Shown here: positions 33,219 to 40,994 of the stretch, piece by piece | Position numbering within the stretch: position 1 is the stretch's first letter | Layout of the letters: each line of letters begins with the position of its first letter | From: Anaerolineae bacterium UTCFX1 | GTDB lineage: Bacteria > Chloroflexota > Anaerolineae > Anaerolineales > Villigracilaceae | Assembly: GCA_002050275.1 (NCBI GenBank) | Contig: MWTB01000017.1 | Location: 43,279-107,278, forward strand | Direction of reading: 5' to 3' | Length of the DNA: 64,000 nt | Made by a program: the position numbers and the translations under genes | The notes under the pieces: model-generated | Told to the model about the DNA's origin: nothing | Databases searched by the model: none | What the model saw: the letters and a program-made list of their open reading frames with translations, nothing else

Positions 33219-33584
33219 ATGAACATCAAATGTGCGTTTTGCCAAACGCCCTATACCCTCAGCCGCATACAGATGATTGACGCTTTGCAGAAAATGGACG
33301 CTGAGAAATTAACGCATTACGACGCGCACTGTCCGCGCTGCCGGCGCGCGACGCGCGTGGAACGCAAACGGGTGGAAATGTTCTTCCCGAACTGGCGTGA
33401 AGCGTTAAAGCAACTTGAAGTAGAGATGCAGGCGCATCCGCAGCCTGAAGCGTTATCGGCGGTAGAATCTAGACCCGATGCGGCGAAGCAGAAGGAACTT
33501 AAAAAGGCGACGCCGCAACCAGCGCCCAAGAGAACTAAGAAGACGAAATCGGCGGCAGAAAACACTGCGGTAAAAAAGAAATGA
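33219..33584 (+). CDS. Zinc-ribbon protein with basic tail
   Basis: 121 aa. CAFCQTPYTL (about 5-8) and CPRCRRATR (about 38-41) make one treble-clef or ribbon Zn site, followed by FFPNWREALKQLE and a Lys/Ala/Pro-rich tail. It could bind nucleic acid; the function is unknown. The ATG has AAAGGAGA seven nt upstream; the frame opens 63 nt earlier without a site. Coupled to the HAD gene by a 4-nt overlap. Confidence 0.65.
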   Translation: MNIKCAFCQTPYTLSRIQMIDALQKMDAEKLTHYDAHCPRCRRATRVERKRVEMFFPNWREALKQLEVEMQAHPQPEALSAVESRPDAAKQKELKKATPQPAPKRTKKTKSAAENTAVKKK

Positions 33585-34180
33585 CCATTCGCGCCGTTTT
33601 CTTCGACTTGGGCGGGGTGATCCTTCGCACGGAATATCAAACGCCGCGGCAGGCTCTTGCCGAGCGTTTTAGCATGGACTATGCCGATATTGATAAACTC
33701 GTCTTCCGGAGCGCGTCCGCCGCAAGCGCCTCAGTAGGGGAGATCTCGGAAGCGGAACACTGGCTGAATGTGGCGCGGATGCTCAAACTTCCAGCGAACG
33801 AATCGGAACGTTTGCAAAAGGAGTTTTTTGCCGGCGATGTGATTGATCGCGAGATTGTGGCGTTTCTGCGCTCTATTAAATCTACGCACACGACCGGGCT
33901 GATTAGCAATGCTTGGAGCGATTTGCGCAGTTATATCGTTCGCGAGAAGTTCGATGACGCTTTTCATTTCATGGTCATTTCGGCGGAGGTGGGCGTTGCG
34001 AAGCCGGCGGAGAGGATTTATCGAATTGCGTTGGAGCAAGCTCAGGTTCAGCCGAATGAGGCGGCATTCGTAGATGATGTGCAGGAGAATATCGAAGCCT
34101 GCGAGAGTCTTGGCATGTTGGGAATCCATTTCACTGATTCTGAGTCGACGCTGAAGCGGCTTAAGATTATTTTGTCGTGA
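33581..34180 (+). CDS. HAD-superfamily hydrolase
   Basis: 199 aa. Motif I VFFDLGGVI has the nucleophile Asp but Gly in place of the usual second Asp, as in YihX and epoxide-hydrolase-N-domain-like members. Motif II TGLISNAW, the Lys in VGVAKPAERIY, and the acidic FVDDVQENIEA complete the fold. A small phosphatase is likely. The stop region overlaps the convergent deacetylase gene by 14 nt. Confidence 0.82.
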   Translation: MTIRAVFFDLGGVILRTEYQTPRQALAERFSMDYADIDKLVFRSASAASASVGEISEAEHWLNVARMLKLPANESERLQKEFFAGDVIDREIVAFLRSIKSTHTTGLISNAWSDLRSYIVREKFDDAFHFMVISAEVGVAKPAERIYRIALEQAQVQPNEAAFVDDVQENIEACESLGMLGIHFTDSESTLKRLKIILS

Positions 34181-34829
34181 GCATTTGGCGAATCGCAACG
34201 AACTCAAATCCCTGAGATCGGATTTGCGGCGCCGTTATTTCAATGATCTGTGCGGCTTTCGAACCGTGACCGTGACCGTCGTGTAATACGATGATCGAGC
34301 CTGATAGGGAGGAGTCCATGATTTGTTGGATGGTCCAATTTAGCGGTTGGGTGAAATGCGGCGGGATGCAATTCCACATCACAAGACGGTAGCCCCACTC
34401 TGCGAGCAGCGCTTTTGTTTTCGCGGTGAACATCCCATACGGCGGACGGACATCGCGGATCTCTGTAGGCACGATCTCACACGTTTGCGAGATCAGCATT
34501 TTCGTTCGTTCCAATTGCTTTCGCAATGCATCTGGTTCTTCAAATGGAAATGGGAGGTGACGATAGCAATGGATTCCGATCTCATGCCCGCCTGCGTGGA
34601 TTCGCCTCACGAGGCTTTGATTCTTTTCAATATCTTTCCCGATCAAAAAGAATGTCGCGCGGATTTCGTGCTTCGCCAGCACGTCCAACACCTGAGGCGT
34701 GTCGCGCGGATGCGGACCGTCGTCAAAGGTGAGGGCGATCTCGCGGCGAGAAGGGTCCCCGCGCCATAAGATATCGGGATGACGGGCTTGCATCCATGCG
34801 TACATGCGGAGGTGGTGAGGGGTGAGCAT
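34167..34829 (-). CDS. Polysaccharide deacetylase (NodB homology)
   Basis: 220 aa. Zinc-dependent N-deacetylase of peptidoglycan or chitin-like sugars. Motif 1 LTFDDGPHP, motif 2 GIHCYRH (H-x3-H), motif 3 RPPYG, and the later VMWNCIPP and IIVLHDGHG are all present. There is no clear signal peptide, so it may act inside or leave by another route. Convergent with the HAD gene with a 14-nt overlap. Confidence 0.88.
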   Translation of the reverse strand: MLTPHHLRMYAWMQARHPDILWRGDPSRREIALTFDDGPHPRDTPQVLDVLAKHEIRATFFLIGKDIEKNQSLVRRIHAGGHEIGIHCYRHLPFPFEEPDALRKQLERTKMLISQTCEIVPTEIRDVRPPYGMFTAKTKALLAEWGYRLVMWNCIPPHFTQPLNWTIQQIMDSSLSGSIIVLHDGHGHGSKAAQIIEITAPQIRSQGFEFVAIRQMLTTK

Positions 34830-34853
34830 AAAAATTCGTTTGAATTTCGGAGC

Positions 34854-34916
34854 GCAGACTTCAGTCTGCGTCTGTAGCGGATTGAAATTTGGCTATGTCG
34901 GCGGACTGAAGTCCGC
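34854..34916. repeat. Pair of GCRGACT palindromes
   Basis: GCAGACT-TC-AGTCTGC (34854-34869) and GCGGACT-GA-AGTCCGC (34901-34916), both perfect 7-2-7. The second lies within the 3' end of the HD-domain gene, where it encodes its last residues. A related palindrome is inside the PucC-like gene. Confidence 0.75.
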
Positions 34917-35558
34917 ATTCCGTATTTCATCCATAAATTGTTTCAAGAATTGCGCCATCACTTCATGCCGTCCCTCCGCGATGCGTTTAGCGGCAGCGGT
35001 GTTCATTTTATCTTTCAACAACAATAACTTTTCGTGAAAGTGATTGATCGTGTCGCTGTTGCTGTTTTTGTATTGCTCAAAAGAGGTGTGCAACTGTGGG
35101 GAGGAGGTGGGGTCGTACAGCGGACGATTCTTGTAGCCTCCGTAGGCGAAGGCGCGGGCGATGCCGATCGCGCCGATGGCGTCGAGGCGGTCGGCGTCTT
35201 GGACGATGAAACCTTCGAGCGAGTCTATTTTATTTTCGACGCCCGCGCCTTTGTAGGAGATATGCTTGATGATGCGGCACACCGCGTCAGTGGTGGAGGG
35301 GTCGAGGGAAAGCGACTCCAGCCAACCCTGCGCACGAAGCGGGGTTTCATCATCCGAATCGTTGAACTTCCAATCATCCAGATCGTGGAGCAGCGCCGCG
35401 AGTTGGACGATGAAGGCATCCGCTTTTTCGTGTTCGCAAATGTGGAGCGCGGTCTGCCAGACGCGATAGATATGCCACCAATCGTGCCCCGACGAGTCAC
35501 CCGAAAATTCTTGCTTGATGTAGTCGGCGGTTTCTTGGATGATCTCTTGCTCGTTCAT
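34893..35558 (-). CDS. HD-domain phosphohydrolase
   Basis: 221 aa. HDWWHIYRVWQTALHI and LLHDLDDWKF give the HD metal site, and FIVQDADRLDAIGAIGIARAF the later Asp; this is the YedJ-like layout. It probably hydrolyses a nucleotide phosphate. The start codon overlaps the stop of the upstream membrane-protein gene by 4 nt. The final ADFSPPT is encoded by the intergenic palindrome, so the original C-terminus was probably extended by repeat insertion. Confidence 0.82.
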   Translation of the reverse strand: MNEQEIIQETADYIKQEFSGDSSGHDWWHIYRVWQTALHICEHEKADAFIVQLAALLHDLDDWKFNDSDDETPLRAQGWLESLSLDPSTTDAVCRIIKHISYKGAGVENKIDSLEGFIVQDADRLDAIGAIGIARAFAYGGYKNRPLYDPTSSPQLHTSFEQYKNSNSDTINHFHEKLLLLKDKMNTAAAKRIAEGRHEVMAQFLKQFMDEIRNADFSPPT

Positions 35559-35893
35559 CGGATTTGCTCGGCGAAGAGGATCGAGGCGATGATCGTGATG
35601 AAAGAAAGACCCACGCCTGTGAGCGTGCCAGCCAACACGGAGACTAATACTGCGGCGATGTTGCTCCAATTCGATTTTGTGATGAAGTGGACAGTGAGCC
35701 GCCACGCGAGAATGGCGGCAGAGATAACGCCCACGCCCTGACAGATTAACGATGCGACGAGCGACGTCGAACCTGCGCGTTCGCTAAACCCGTTGAGCGC
35801 GATTAGCAACATAAAACTGGCAAACGCACTGACGAGCAAGAGAAGGATAAAAGTGACGACGGCAGAGATGATGGCGGGCGTTTTGTTGGGCAT
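35555..35893 (-). CDS. Small membrane protein of unknown function
   Basis: 112 aa with three hydrophobic segments (IISAVVTFILLLLVSAFA, LVASLICQGVGVISAAILAW, AAVLVSVLAGTLTGVGLSF). No family recognised. A GGAG site precedes the ATG. Coupled to the HD gene by a 4-nt overlap. Confidence 0.6.
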   Translation of the reverse strand: MPNKTPAIISAVVTFILLLLVSAFASFMLLIALNGFSERAGSTSLVASLICQGVGVISAAILAWRLTVHFITKSNWSNIAAVLVSVLAGTLTGVGLSFITIIASILFAEQIR

Positions 35894-35959
35894 GGAGTCT
35901 CCGTTGCGTTGACGTTTGCCCGATTATATCTTCTCTCGACCGAGCGATTTGTTTCCATG

Positions 35960-35965
35960 TATAAT
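35960..35965 (+). promoter_or_regulatory. -10 box (TATAAT) for the zinc-ribbon lectin-like gene
   Basis: TATAAT, nine nucleotides, ATG at 35975; predicted leaderless. Confidence 0.5.
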
Positions 35966-35974
35966 CCGACAACC

Positions 35975-36688
35975 ATGCAAGCGCTCAACTGTCCCAACTG
36001 CGGAGCGGCGCTCCCGCAAAAAGCCATCCAAGCCTCGGATTTGGTCTCGTGTGAGTTTTGCGGCACCAGTTTCCGCGTGCCGAAGTCCCTTACGCCTGAG
36101 CCTGATATGGGAGATTTGATCCTCGGCGCGGATTTCAACAGTAAGACCATGCCAGGCTGGGAAGTGATCAACGAAGAACTGCTCACGTTCCACAAAGGCA
36201 GTCCGTCCGAGTTGCACGGCAGTTATAAACCCAGTCCTAATTCTTATTATGTCTTGAAGAGTTCGGGATTGTTAGATGATTTCGATGCCGGCATCAACAT
36301 GAAATTCACAGGCGGCGGCGAAAACATTATCCGCGCGGGGTTTTATCTGCGCTTCACGGACAATGGCGGATACGCCGTTATGGTCTCCGTAATTGGATCC
36401 TACAGCATCGGCTACTATGAAAAAGACGAGAAGAATGAGCTGAAATGGAAAGATTTACTGCCGTGGGCGAATCACACCGCCCTCCGAGCGGGCATGAACG
36501 AGACGAATCGCCTGCGCGTCCTCTGCGACGGACGGCAATTCCGTGTCTACTTGAACGGGGTGTTGGCGACATCCTTCAAAGACGATCAATTCAAGCGCGG
36601 TAAACTATATCTGGTTGCCGTCCCGACCGAAAAATCAAGTTTGAATGTTACGTTCTCCGATCTACAGTTGCGCGAAGCACTCAAATAA
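35975..36688 (+). CDS. Zinc-ribbon protein with concanavalin-like C-terminal domain
   Basis: 237 aa. MQALNCPNCGAALP and VSCEFCGTSF form a zinc ribbon (four Cys, about 6-32). The rest is beta-rich (SGLLDDFDAGINMKF ... AGFYLRFTDNGGYAVMV ... QFRVYLNGVLATSF), resembling DUF1080/laminin-G-like jelly rolls that bind sugars or proteins. No signal peptide, so it is cytoplasmic. The function is unknown. The longer frame upstream overlaps the promoter. Confidence 0.65.
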   Translation: MQALNCPNCGAALPQKAIQASDLVSCEFCGTSFRVPKSLTPEPDMGDLILGADFNSKTMPGWEVINEELLTFHKGSPSELHGSYKPSPNSYYVLKSSGLLDDFDAGINMKFTGGGENIIRAGFYLRFTDNGGYAVMVSVIGSYSIGYYEKDEKNELKWKDLLPWANHTALRAGMNETNRLRVLCDGRQFRVYLNGVLATSFKDDQFKRGKLYLVAVPTEKSSLNVTFSDLQLREALK

Positions 36689-36773
36689 CAAGTTCAAAAA
36701 ACGGGGGAGCAAATATTTACCACATCAGACTTTCATTAACCTTCCCCTTCATCCAGTTGCATATTTAGTCCTC

Positions 36774-36856
36774 TGGTCTTATAGTTGGCTAGTCTGCTCG
36801 TCCAAACCTAACCCTCAGCGACTAGCAGACTAGAAGACTAACCGACTAGGAGATTA
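36774..36856. repeat. Inverted word repeat CTAGTCTGCT / AGCAGACTAG
   Basis: GTTGGCTAGTCTGCTCGTC (from about 36784) faces GACTAGCAGACTAGAAGACTAACC (from about 36819). It directly precedes the ABC exporter start and is the locus-specific kind of low-complexity tract seen elsewhere in the window. Confidence 0.55.
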
Positions 36857-36857
36857 T

Positions 36858-38855
36858 ATGCACTACAGCTGGTGGGCGTCCATGCGTCAGGGCGACGAAA
36901 AGCCCAAAGTAACCAAACAACTTCTCTTGCGCGTCTTTGCTTACGCGCGCGGATATTGGTGGAACATTGCGGGGATGCTCGTGACGATCCTCATCACAAC
37001 GGGGTTGTCCCTGCTCACGCCGCTCATCTTCCGCAACATGATTGACGTGGTGATCCCCGCCAAGGACGTGAATCGACTCGTTTGGCTCGGCGTGGCATTG
37101 CTTGCGATCCCCGCGTTGACGGGCGTTGTCAACGTCTTTCAACGCCGCTTGAACTCGACCGTTGGTGAAGGTGTGATCTACGATCTGCGCTCAAGTCTCT
37201 TCTCGCGCTTGCAACGCATGTCATTGCGTTTTTTCACCAACACAAAATCTGGCGAGTTGATGAGCCGACTCAACAACGACGTGGTCGGCGCGCAGAACGC
37301 AATCAGCAATACCATCGTCAATATCGTCACCAACTTGATCGAAGCGATTGCGTTGCTCATTGTTATGCTCACGATGCAATGGCAATTGACTCTCATCAGC
37401 ATTGTGATCCTTCCATTGTTCATCATCGCCGCGCAACGGCTCGGCAACACACTGCGCGACATTGCGCGTCAAGCCATGGAGACCAACGCGCAGATGAACG
37501 CGCACATGAACGAGACTCTCAACATCGGCGGCGCGTTGCTCGTCAAACTTTTTGGGCGCACGCGCGAAGAGGAGAATCGTTTTCGTCAACGCGCCGCGAG
37601 TGTGCGCGACATCGGCATTCGACGCGCGGTTGTCGGCTCGTCGTTCTTTGTCATCTTCGGTCTCATCACTGCGGTCGGCACCGCGCTCGTCTACGGTCTC
37701 GGCGGATGGTATGTCATCGAAGGCGTGTTCACTGTCGGCACCATCGTCGCGTTCGGTTCGTATCTCGGTCAACTCTATGGCGCGTTGCAAGGACTCGCTG
37801 GCGCGCCCGTTGAATTTTCAACCAGCATGGTTTCGTTCGAGCGCGTGTTCGAGGTCATTGACCTGCCGCAAGACATCATCGAAAAAGAAAATGCAACGCC
37901 TCTGCGTGATGTGCGCGGCGAACTCGAATTCGACAACGTCTCGTTCGATTATCATATTGACCCGTCCAAATTGTTGAAGGATGTCAAACGCTACGGACGC
38001 CACGAAGATGTTGCCGCGGTGTTGTCGTTGGCAGATAAAAAGACTGCGGATGATGGGCGGCAAACGCCGAAGAGCGAAAATGGTCGAGGGTCTGCGATCA
38101 ATCGTCGGGAGGAACGAACCGCTTCTTCATCCGACGGGGAAACTGACTCGCCCTCTCAAGCCCGCGATGTAGCCCTCGAGCGAATCTCCTTCGTCGCCCA
38201 CCGTGGACAGTTGATCGCCCTCGTCGGTCCATCAGGAGCGGGCAAAACGACGACGACCTATCTCATCCCGCGCTTGTACGATCCCACGAGCGGAGTCATT
38301 CGCATTGACGGACATGACTTGAAAGATGTCGCGCTTGAATCGCTTTCGTCCGCGATCGGCATGGTGACGCAAGAGACGTATCTCTTCCACGACACCATCC
38401 GCACGAACCTGACGTACGCGAAAATTGACGCGACGCAAGCCGAGATCGAATCCGCCGCGCGTGCCGCCAACATCCACAACTTCATCATGGACTTGCCCGA
38501 TGGCTACGACACGATCGTGGGTGAGCGCGGCTACCGTCTCAGCGGCGGAGAAAAACAACGCATCGCCCTCGCCCGCGTCATCCTCAAAGACCCGCGCATT
38601 CTCGTTTTAGACGAAGCGACAAGCCATCTCGATTCTGAATCTGAATCGCTTATTCAAGAAGCATTGAAGCGAGTCATGGCAGGACGCACTTCGATTGTGA
38701 TCGCGCATCGCCTATCCACAATTTTGGCGGCTGATTTAATTCTAGTGATGGATCGAGGGAAGATCGTCGAGCAGGGAACCCACGACGAGTTGATTGCGCT
38801 CAATGGGCTGTATGCTCAACTTTATGAAACGCAGTTCAATCGTGAGAAAGTTTGA
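36858..38855 (+). CDS. ABC exporter half-transporter with an unusual NBD insertion
   Basis: 665 aa. Six TM helices (about 35-300) and a C-terminal ATPase. Walker A GPSGAGKTT (457-465), signature YRLSGGEKQR, Walker B ILVLDEATSHLD, and IVIAHRLSTI are intact, so it should be active as a dimer. Between the A-loop region (FDYHIDP, about Y365) and Walker A there are about 90 residues where about 26 are normal. The extra 65 residues are charged and Ser-rich (DDGRQTPKSENGRGS). The exported compound is unknown; lipid-A-exporter and drug types both fit. Confidence 0.88.
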   Translation: MHYSWWASMRQGDEKPKVTKQLLLRVFAYARGYWWNIAGMLVTILITTGLSLLTPLIFRNMIDVVIPAKDVNRLVWLGVALLAIPALTGVVNVFQRRLNSTVGEGVIYDLRSSLFSRLQRMSLRFFTNTKSGELMSRLNNDVVGAQNAISNTIVNIVTNLIEAIALLIVMLTMQWQLTLISIVILPLFIIAAQRLGNTLRDIARQAMETNAQMNAHMNETLNIGGALLVKLFGRTREEENRFRQRAASVRDIGIRRAVVGSSFFVIFGLITAVGTALVYGLGGWYVIEGVFTVGTIVAFGSYLGQLYGALQGLAGAPVEFSTSMVSFERVFEVIDLPQDIIEKENATPLRDVRGELEFDNVSFDYHIDPSKLLKDVKRYGRHEDVAAVLSLADKKTADDGRQTPKSENGRGSAINRREERTASSSDGETDSPSQARDVALERISFVAHRGQLIALVGPSGAGKTTTTYLIPRLYDPTSGVIRIDGHDLKDVALESLSSAIGMVTQETYLFHDTIRTNLTYAKIDATQAEIESAARAANIHNFIMDLPDGYDTIVGERGYRLSGGEKQRIALARVILKDPRILVLDEATSHLDSESESLIQEALKRVMAGRTSIVIAHRLSTILAADLILVMDRGKIVEQGTHDELIALNGLYAQLYETQFNREKV

Positions 38856-38873
38856 CCTTGTCCCGTTATAAAA

Positions 38874-38902
38874 AACTCGGAGATTTTCAAAATCTCCGAG
38901 TT
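38874..38902. terminator. Bidirectional-looking hairpin after the ABC exporter
   Basis: AACTCGGAGATTTT (38874-38887) pairs with AAAATCTCCGAGTT (38889-38902). On the minus strand it is followed by TTTTTT, giving a standard terminator for the DinB remnant; on the plus strand it ends the exporter transcript. Confidence 0.7.
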
Positions 38903-38905
38903 CTG

Positions 38906-39052
38906 TTATGAGTTGTTTCCCCTCTGCTCCCATAATTGACGTGTGATCTGAATCTGCCCCAAATGACTGGTGGCGTGTTCCAGCGCATGGAGCAACGCCC
39001 AGCCGACGGTGAGTTCATTTCTACACGAGCAAGTGATTGATTCCTTGTAGGG
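38906..39052 (-). pseudogene. Remnant of a DinB-family gene (C-terminal end)
   Basis: In one minus frame the sequence reads YKESITCSCRNELTVGWALL then HALEHATSHLGQIQITRQLW and ends EQRGNNS-stop. HALEHxxxHxGQxxxTRQL is the last-helix motif of DinB proteins with the third metal His. An in-frame stop just upstream and no start leave only about 48 codons. An intact DinB paralogue is at 28990. Confidence 0.7.
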
Positions 39053-39099
39053 CTAGTCAGCAGGATGATCATTCTTAACGCGTCCTTCTTAAGGCAGGG

Positions 39100-39105
39100 T
39101 AAAAT
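39100..39105 (+). promoter_or_regulatory. -10 box (TAAAAT) for the SMR gene
   Basis: TAAAAT, seven nucleotides, ATG at 39113; leaderless layout. Confidence 0.4.
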
Positions 39106-39112
39106 ATCTGCC

Positions 39113-39445
39113 ATGCAAACTTTCCTCATCCTCTTCTTTGCCATTCTCTCCGAAGTGATCGGCACAGTTGCCCTAAAACTCTCGAACGGATTCACCAAAC
39201 CCATGCCCAGCGTTGTGGTCATGATCGGTTATGGCGCGTCGTTCTATCTGCTGTCGCTGGCGCTGAAAGCGATGCCCATCGGGATGGCGTACGCGATCTG
39301 GTCGGGCGCGGGGTTGATACTTACTGTAATCGCCGGAATGATCCTTTGGCGCGAGACGTTGGATTGGGCGCGTGTTGTCGGCATTATCCTAATCATCGCA
39401 GGGATTGTTTTCATCAACGTGATCTCCAAATCCCCCGCACATTAA
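39113..39445 (+). CDS. Small multidrug resistance (SMR) transporter
   Basis: 110 aa with four TM helices. The essential Glu is in LSEVIGTVALKLS (E14), and GMAYAIWSGAGLILTV and WRETLDWARVVGI are typical of EmrE/QacE/SugE proteins. It acts as a dimer that swaps protons for cations or guanidinium. Whether Qac- or Gdx-type is not certain. The frame opens 48 nt earlier, but the family start fixes MQTF. Ends 3 nt from the convergent HAD-IB gene. Confidence 0.9.
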   Translation: MQTFLILFFAILSEVIGTVALKLSNGFTKPMPSVVVMIGYGASFYLLSLALKAMPIGMAYAIWSGAGLILTVIAGMILWRETLDWARVVGIILIIAGIVFINVISKSPAH

Positions 39446-39447
39446 TA

Positions 39448-40104
39448 TTACCCATATTTCGGCGTATCCCCGATGATCTCCCAGCCGCGCTCGAGCGCGT
39501 GCGTTTTTAAATTTTTATCGGGATACACCGCCACAGGATGATCCGCGTGTTCGAGCAGAGGAATATCCTGTTCGGTGTCGCCGTAGGCAAAGTCCACGCG
39601 CTTCACGCCGAGACGGGTCAACACTTGTTCGATCTTATTCTGGCTGGCGACCAATTCTCCCGCCAGCATCACGCGCCCGTTTATGATTTTCACAGGCGTG
39701 CCGATCACCTCCGCGCCGATCCGCTGTGCGAACGGAGCGATGAACGGTTCCACTGAACTGCTGGCGATATACACTTGCGCGCCGTTTTCACGATGCTTGA
39801 CCAATCTCGCAACCACATCTTCGCGGCGTTTCTTCCATAAGTTGTGTTCCACTGTCCATTCGGACGCGTGCGCGAGTTTCACTTCATCCGCGTCTTTGAT
39901 GTATGCAAGACTCTCGATCATCAATTTCTGACCCCACTCCTGCCAATCGATCAATCCATTTTTCGCAAGCACATAGGCAGGCATCACTCGCGCCATGTAG
40001 AATCGCGCGCGCCATTTGCTCTGGTTGTGCTTCACCCAATCCACCAAGCCCAAAAATGGAGAGCCTGTGGTCAATGTTCCCATCATGTCTGAAATGACGA
40101 TCAT
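39448..40104 (-). CDS. HAD-IB-family phosphatase (SerB-like)
   Basis: 218 aa. Motif I VISDMMGTLT (D-x-M-G-T), motif II YIASSSVEPF, Lys in ASQNKIEQV, and motif III YGDTEQDIPLLEHA fit HAD-IB phosphoserine-phosphatase-like enzymes. VPDG-type variations leave the substrate open. A GAGGAG site and a TATAAT (40122-40127, minus) precede it, divergent from rsmI. Confidence 0.82.
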   Translation of the reverse strand: MIVISDMMGTLTTGSPFLGLVDWVKHNQSKWRARFYMARVMPAYVLAKNGLIDWQEWGQKLMIESLAYIKDADEVKLAHASEWTVEHNLWKKRREDVVARLVKHRENGAQVYIASSSVEPFIAPFAQRIGAEVIGTPVKIINGRVMLAGELVASQNKIEQVLTRLGVKRVDFAYGDTEQDIPLLEHADHPVAVYPDKNLKTHALERGWEIIGDTPKYG

Positions 40105-40121
40105 GTTTGCTCCTCGTCCAA

Positions 40122-40127
40122 ATTATA
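40122..40127 (-). promoter_or_regulatory. -10 box (TATAAT) for the HAD-IB gene
   Basis: Minus-strand TATAAT with a 17-nt leader containing GAGGAG before the ATG. It is divergent from the rsmI -10 at 40143. Confidence 0.45.
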
Positions 40128-40142
40128 GCGCTCGCAAAATGA

Positions 40143-40148
40143 TACAAT
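40143..40148 (+). promoter_or_regulatory. -10 box (TACAAT) for rsmI, leaderless
   Basis: TACAAT, six nucleotides, ATG at 40155. Confidence 0.45.
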
Positions 40149-40154
40149 CGTCGC

Positions 40155-40994
40155 ATGGGCGCTCTCTATCTCGTCGCAACACCCATCGGTAACCTCGAAG
40201 ACATGTCGCCGCGCGCGATCCGTGTTTTGCATGAGGCGAGTCTCATCGCGGCGGAGGACACGCGCCACACGGGGAATTTGCTCAAGCATTTCGAGATCGA
40301 AACTCCGCTCACGAGTTATTTCGAACACAACAAACTCAGCAAACTGGATTTCATCCTCGACAAACTTTCCAGCGGAGACGTGGCGCTCGTCTCGGATGCG
40401 GGGACGCCGGCGATCAACGATCCGGGCTACGAACTCATCCGCGCCGCGCTCGCCTCAGGCTTCGACGTTCGACCTATCCCAGGTCCCTCAGCCCCCGTCG
40501 CCGCTTTGAGCGTTTCTGGCTTGCCCACAGACTCGTTCCTCTACCTCGGTTATCTGCCGCACAAGAAAACCGAACGCCGCAAATTTGTGGGACAAATTGC
40601 CAATTTGTCTTACACCCTGATCTTCCTAGAATCCCCACGTCGAATCGTCGAATCCCTTGAAGACCTCTTGTCCATGCTCGGCGACCGCCGCATCTGCGTT
40701 GCGCGCGAGATGACCAAGATGTTCGAGGAATATTGGCGCGGCACGATAAGCGGGGCGGTGGAGTATTTCAAATCAAAAGAAGTAAGAGGAGAGTTTACTT
40801 TAGTGGTGGAAGGGATGAAGAAGGAAGAAAGAGAAAAGTGGAAAGTGGAGGACTTGCAAGCGGCGATTGAAAAAGAGTCGAAGGGTGGGAAATCTGCCAA
40901 GGAAATCTCAGCCGAACTGTCGGAAAGAAGCGGGCGGAATAAGAAGGACGTGTACCGACTCGTGAGTCAAAAAGGAAGCAAGGATGAGTCTTGA
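40155..40994 (+). CDS. rsmI: 16S rRNA (cytidine-1402-2'-O)-methyltransferase
   Basis: 279 aa SAM-dependent tetrapyrrole-methylase-fold enzyme. LYLVATPIGNLEDMSPRA is the family start, AEDTRHTGNLLKHF, ALVSDAGTPAINDPGYELI, PGPSAPVAALSVSG and TLIFLESPRRI are the conserved blocks. It modifies C1402 at the ribosomal P site. The C-terminal RKKDVY-type segment (SGRNKKDVYRLV) is present. The coding sequence includes GACAAATT-GCC-AATTTGTC (40591-40609), a perfect palindrome. It overlaps the next gene by 11 nt. Confidence 0.94.
   Translation: MGALYLVATPIGNLEDMSPRAIRVLHEASLIAAEDTRHTGNLLKHFEIETPLTSYFEHNKLSKLDFILDKLSSGDVALVSDAGTPAINDPGYELIRAALASGFDVRPIPGPSAPVAALSVSGLPTDSFLYLGYLPHKKTERRKFVGQIANLSYTLIFLESPRRIVESLEDLLSMLGDRRICVAREMTKMFEEYWRGTISGAVEYFKSKEVRGEFTLVVEGMKKEEREKWKVEDLQAAIEKESKGGKSAKEISAELSERSGRNKKDVYRLVSQKGSKDES

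Noticed and set aside
37221..37813. Long His/Arg/Asp-rich ORFs over the ABC exporter
   Set aside because: Both strands show open frames because of codon bias; the exporter frame has all motifs and the others have none.
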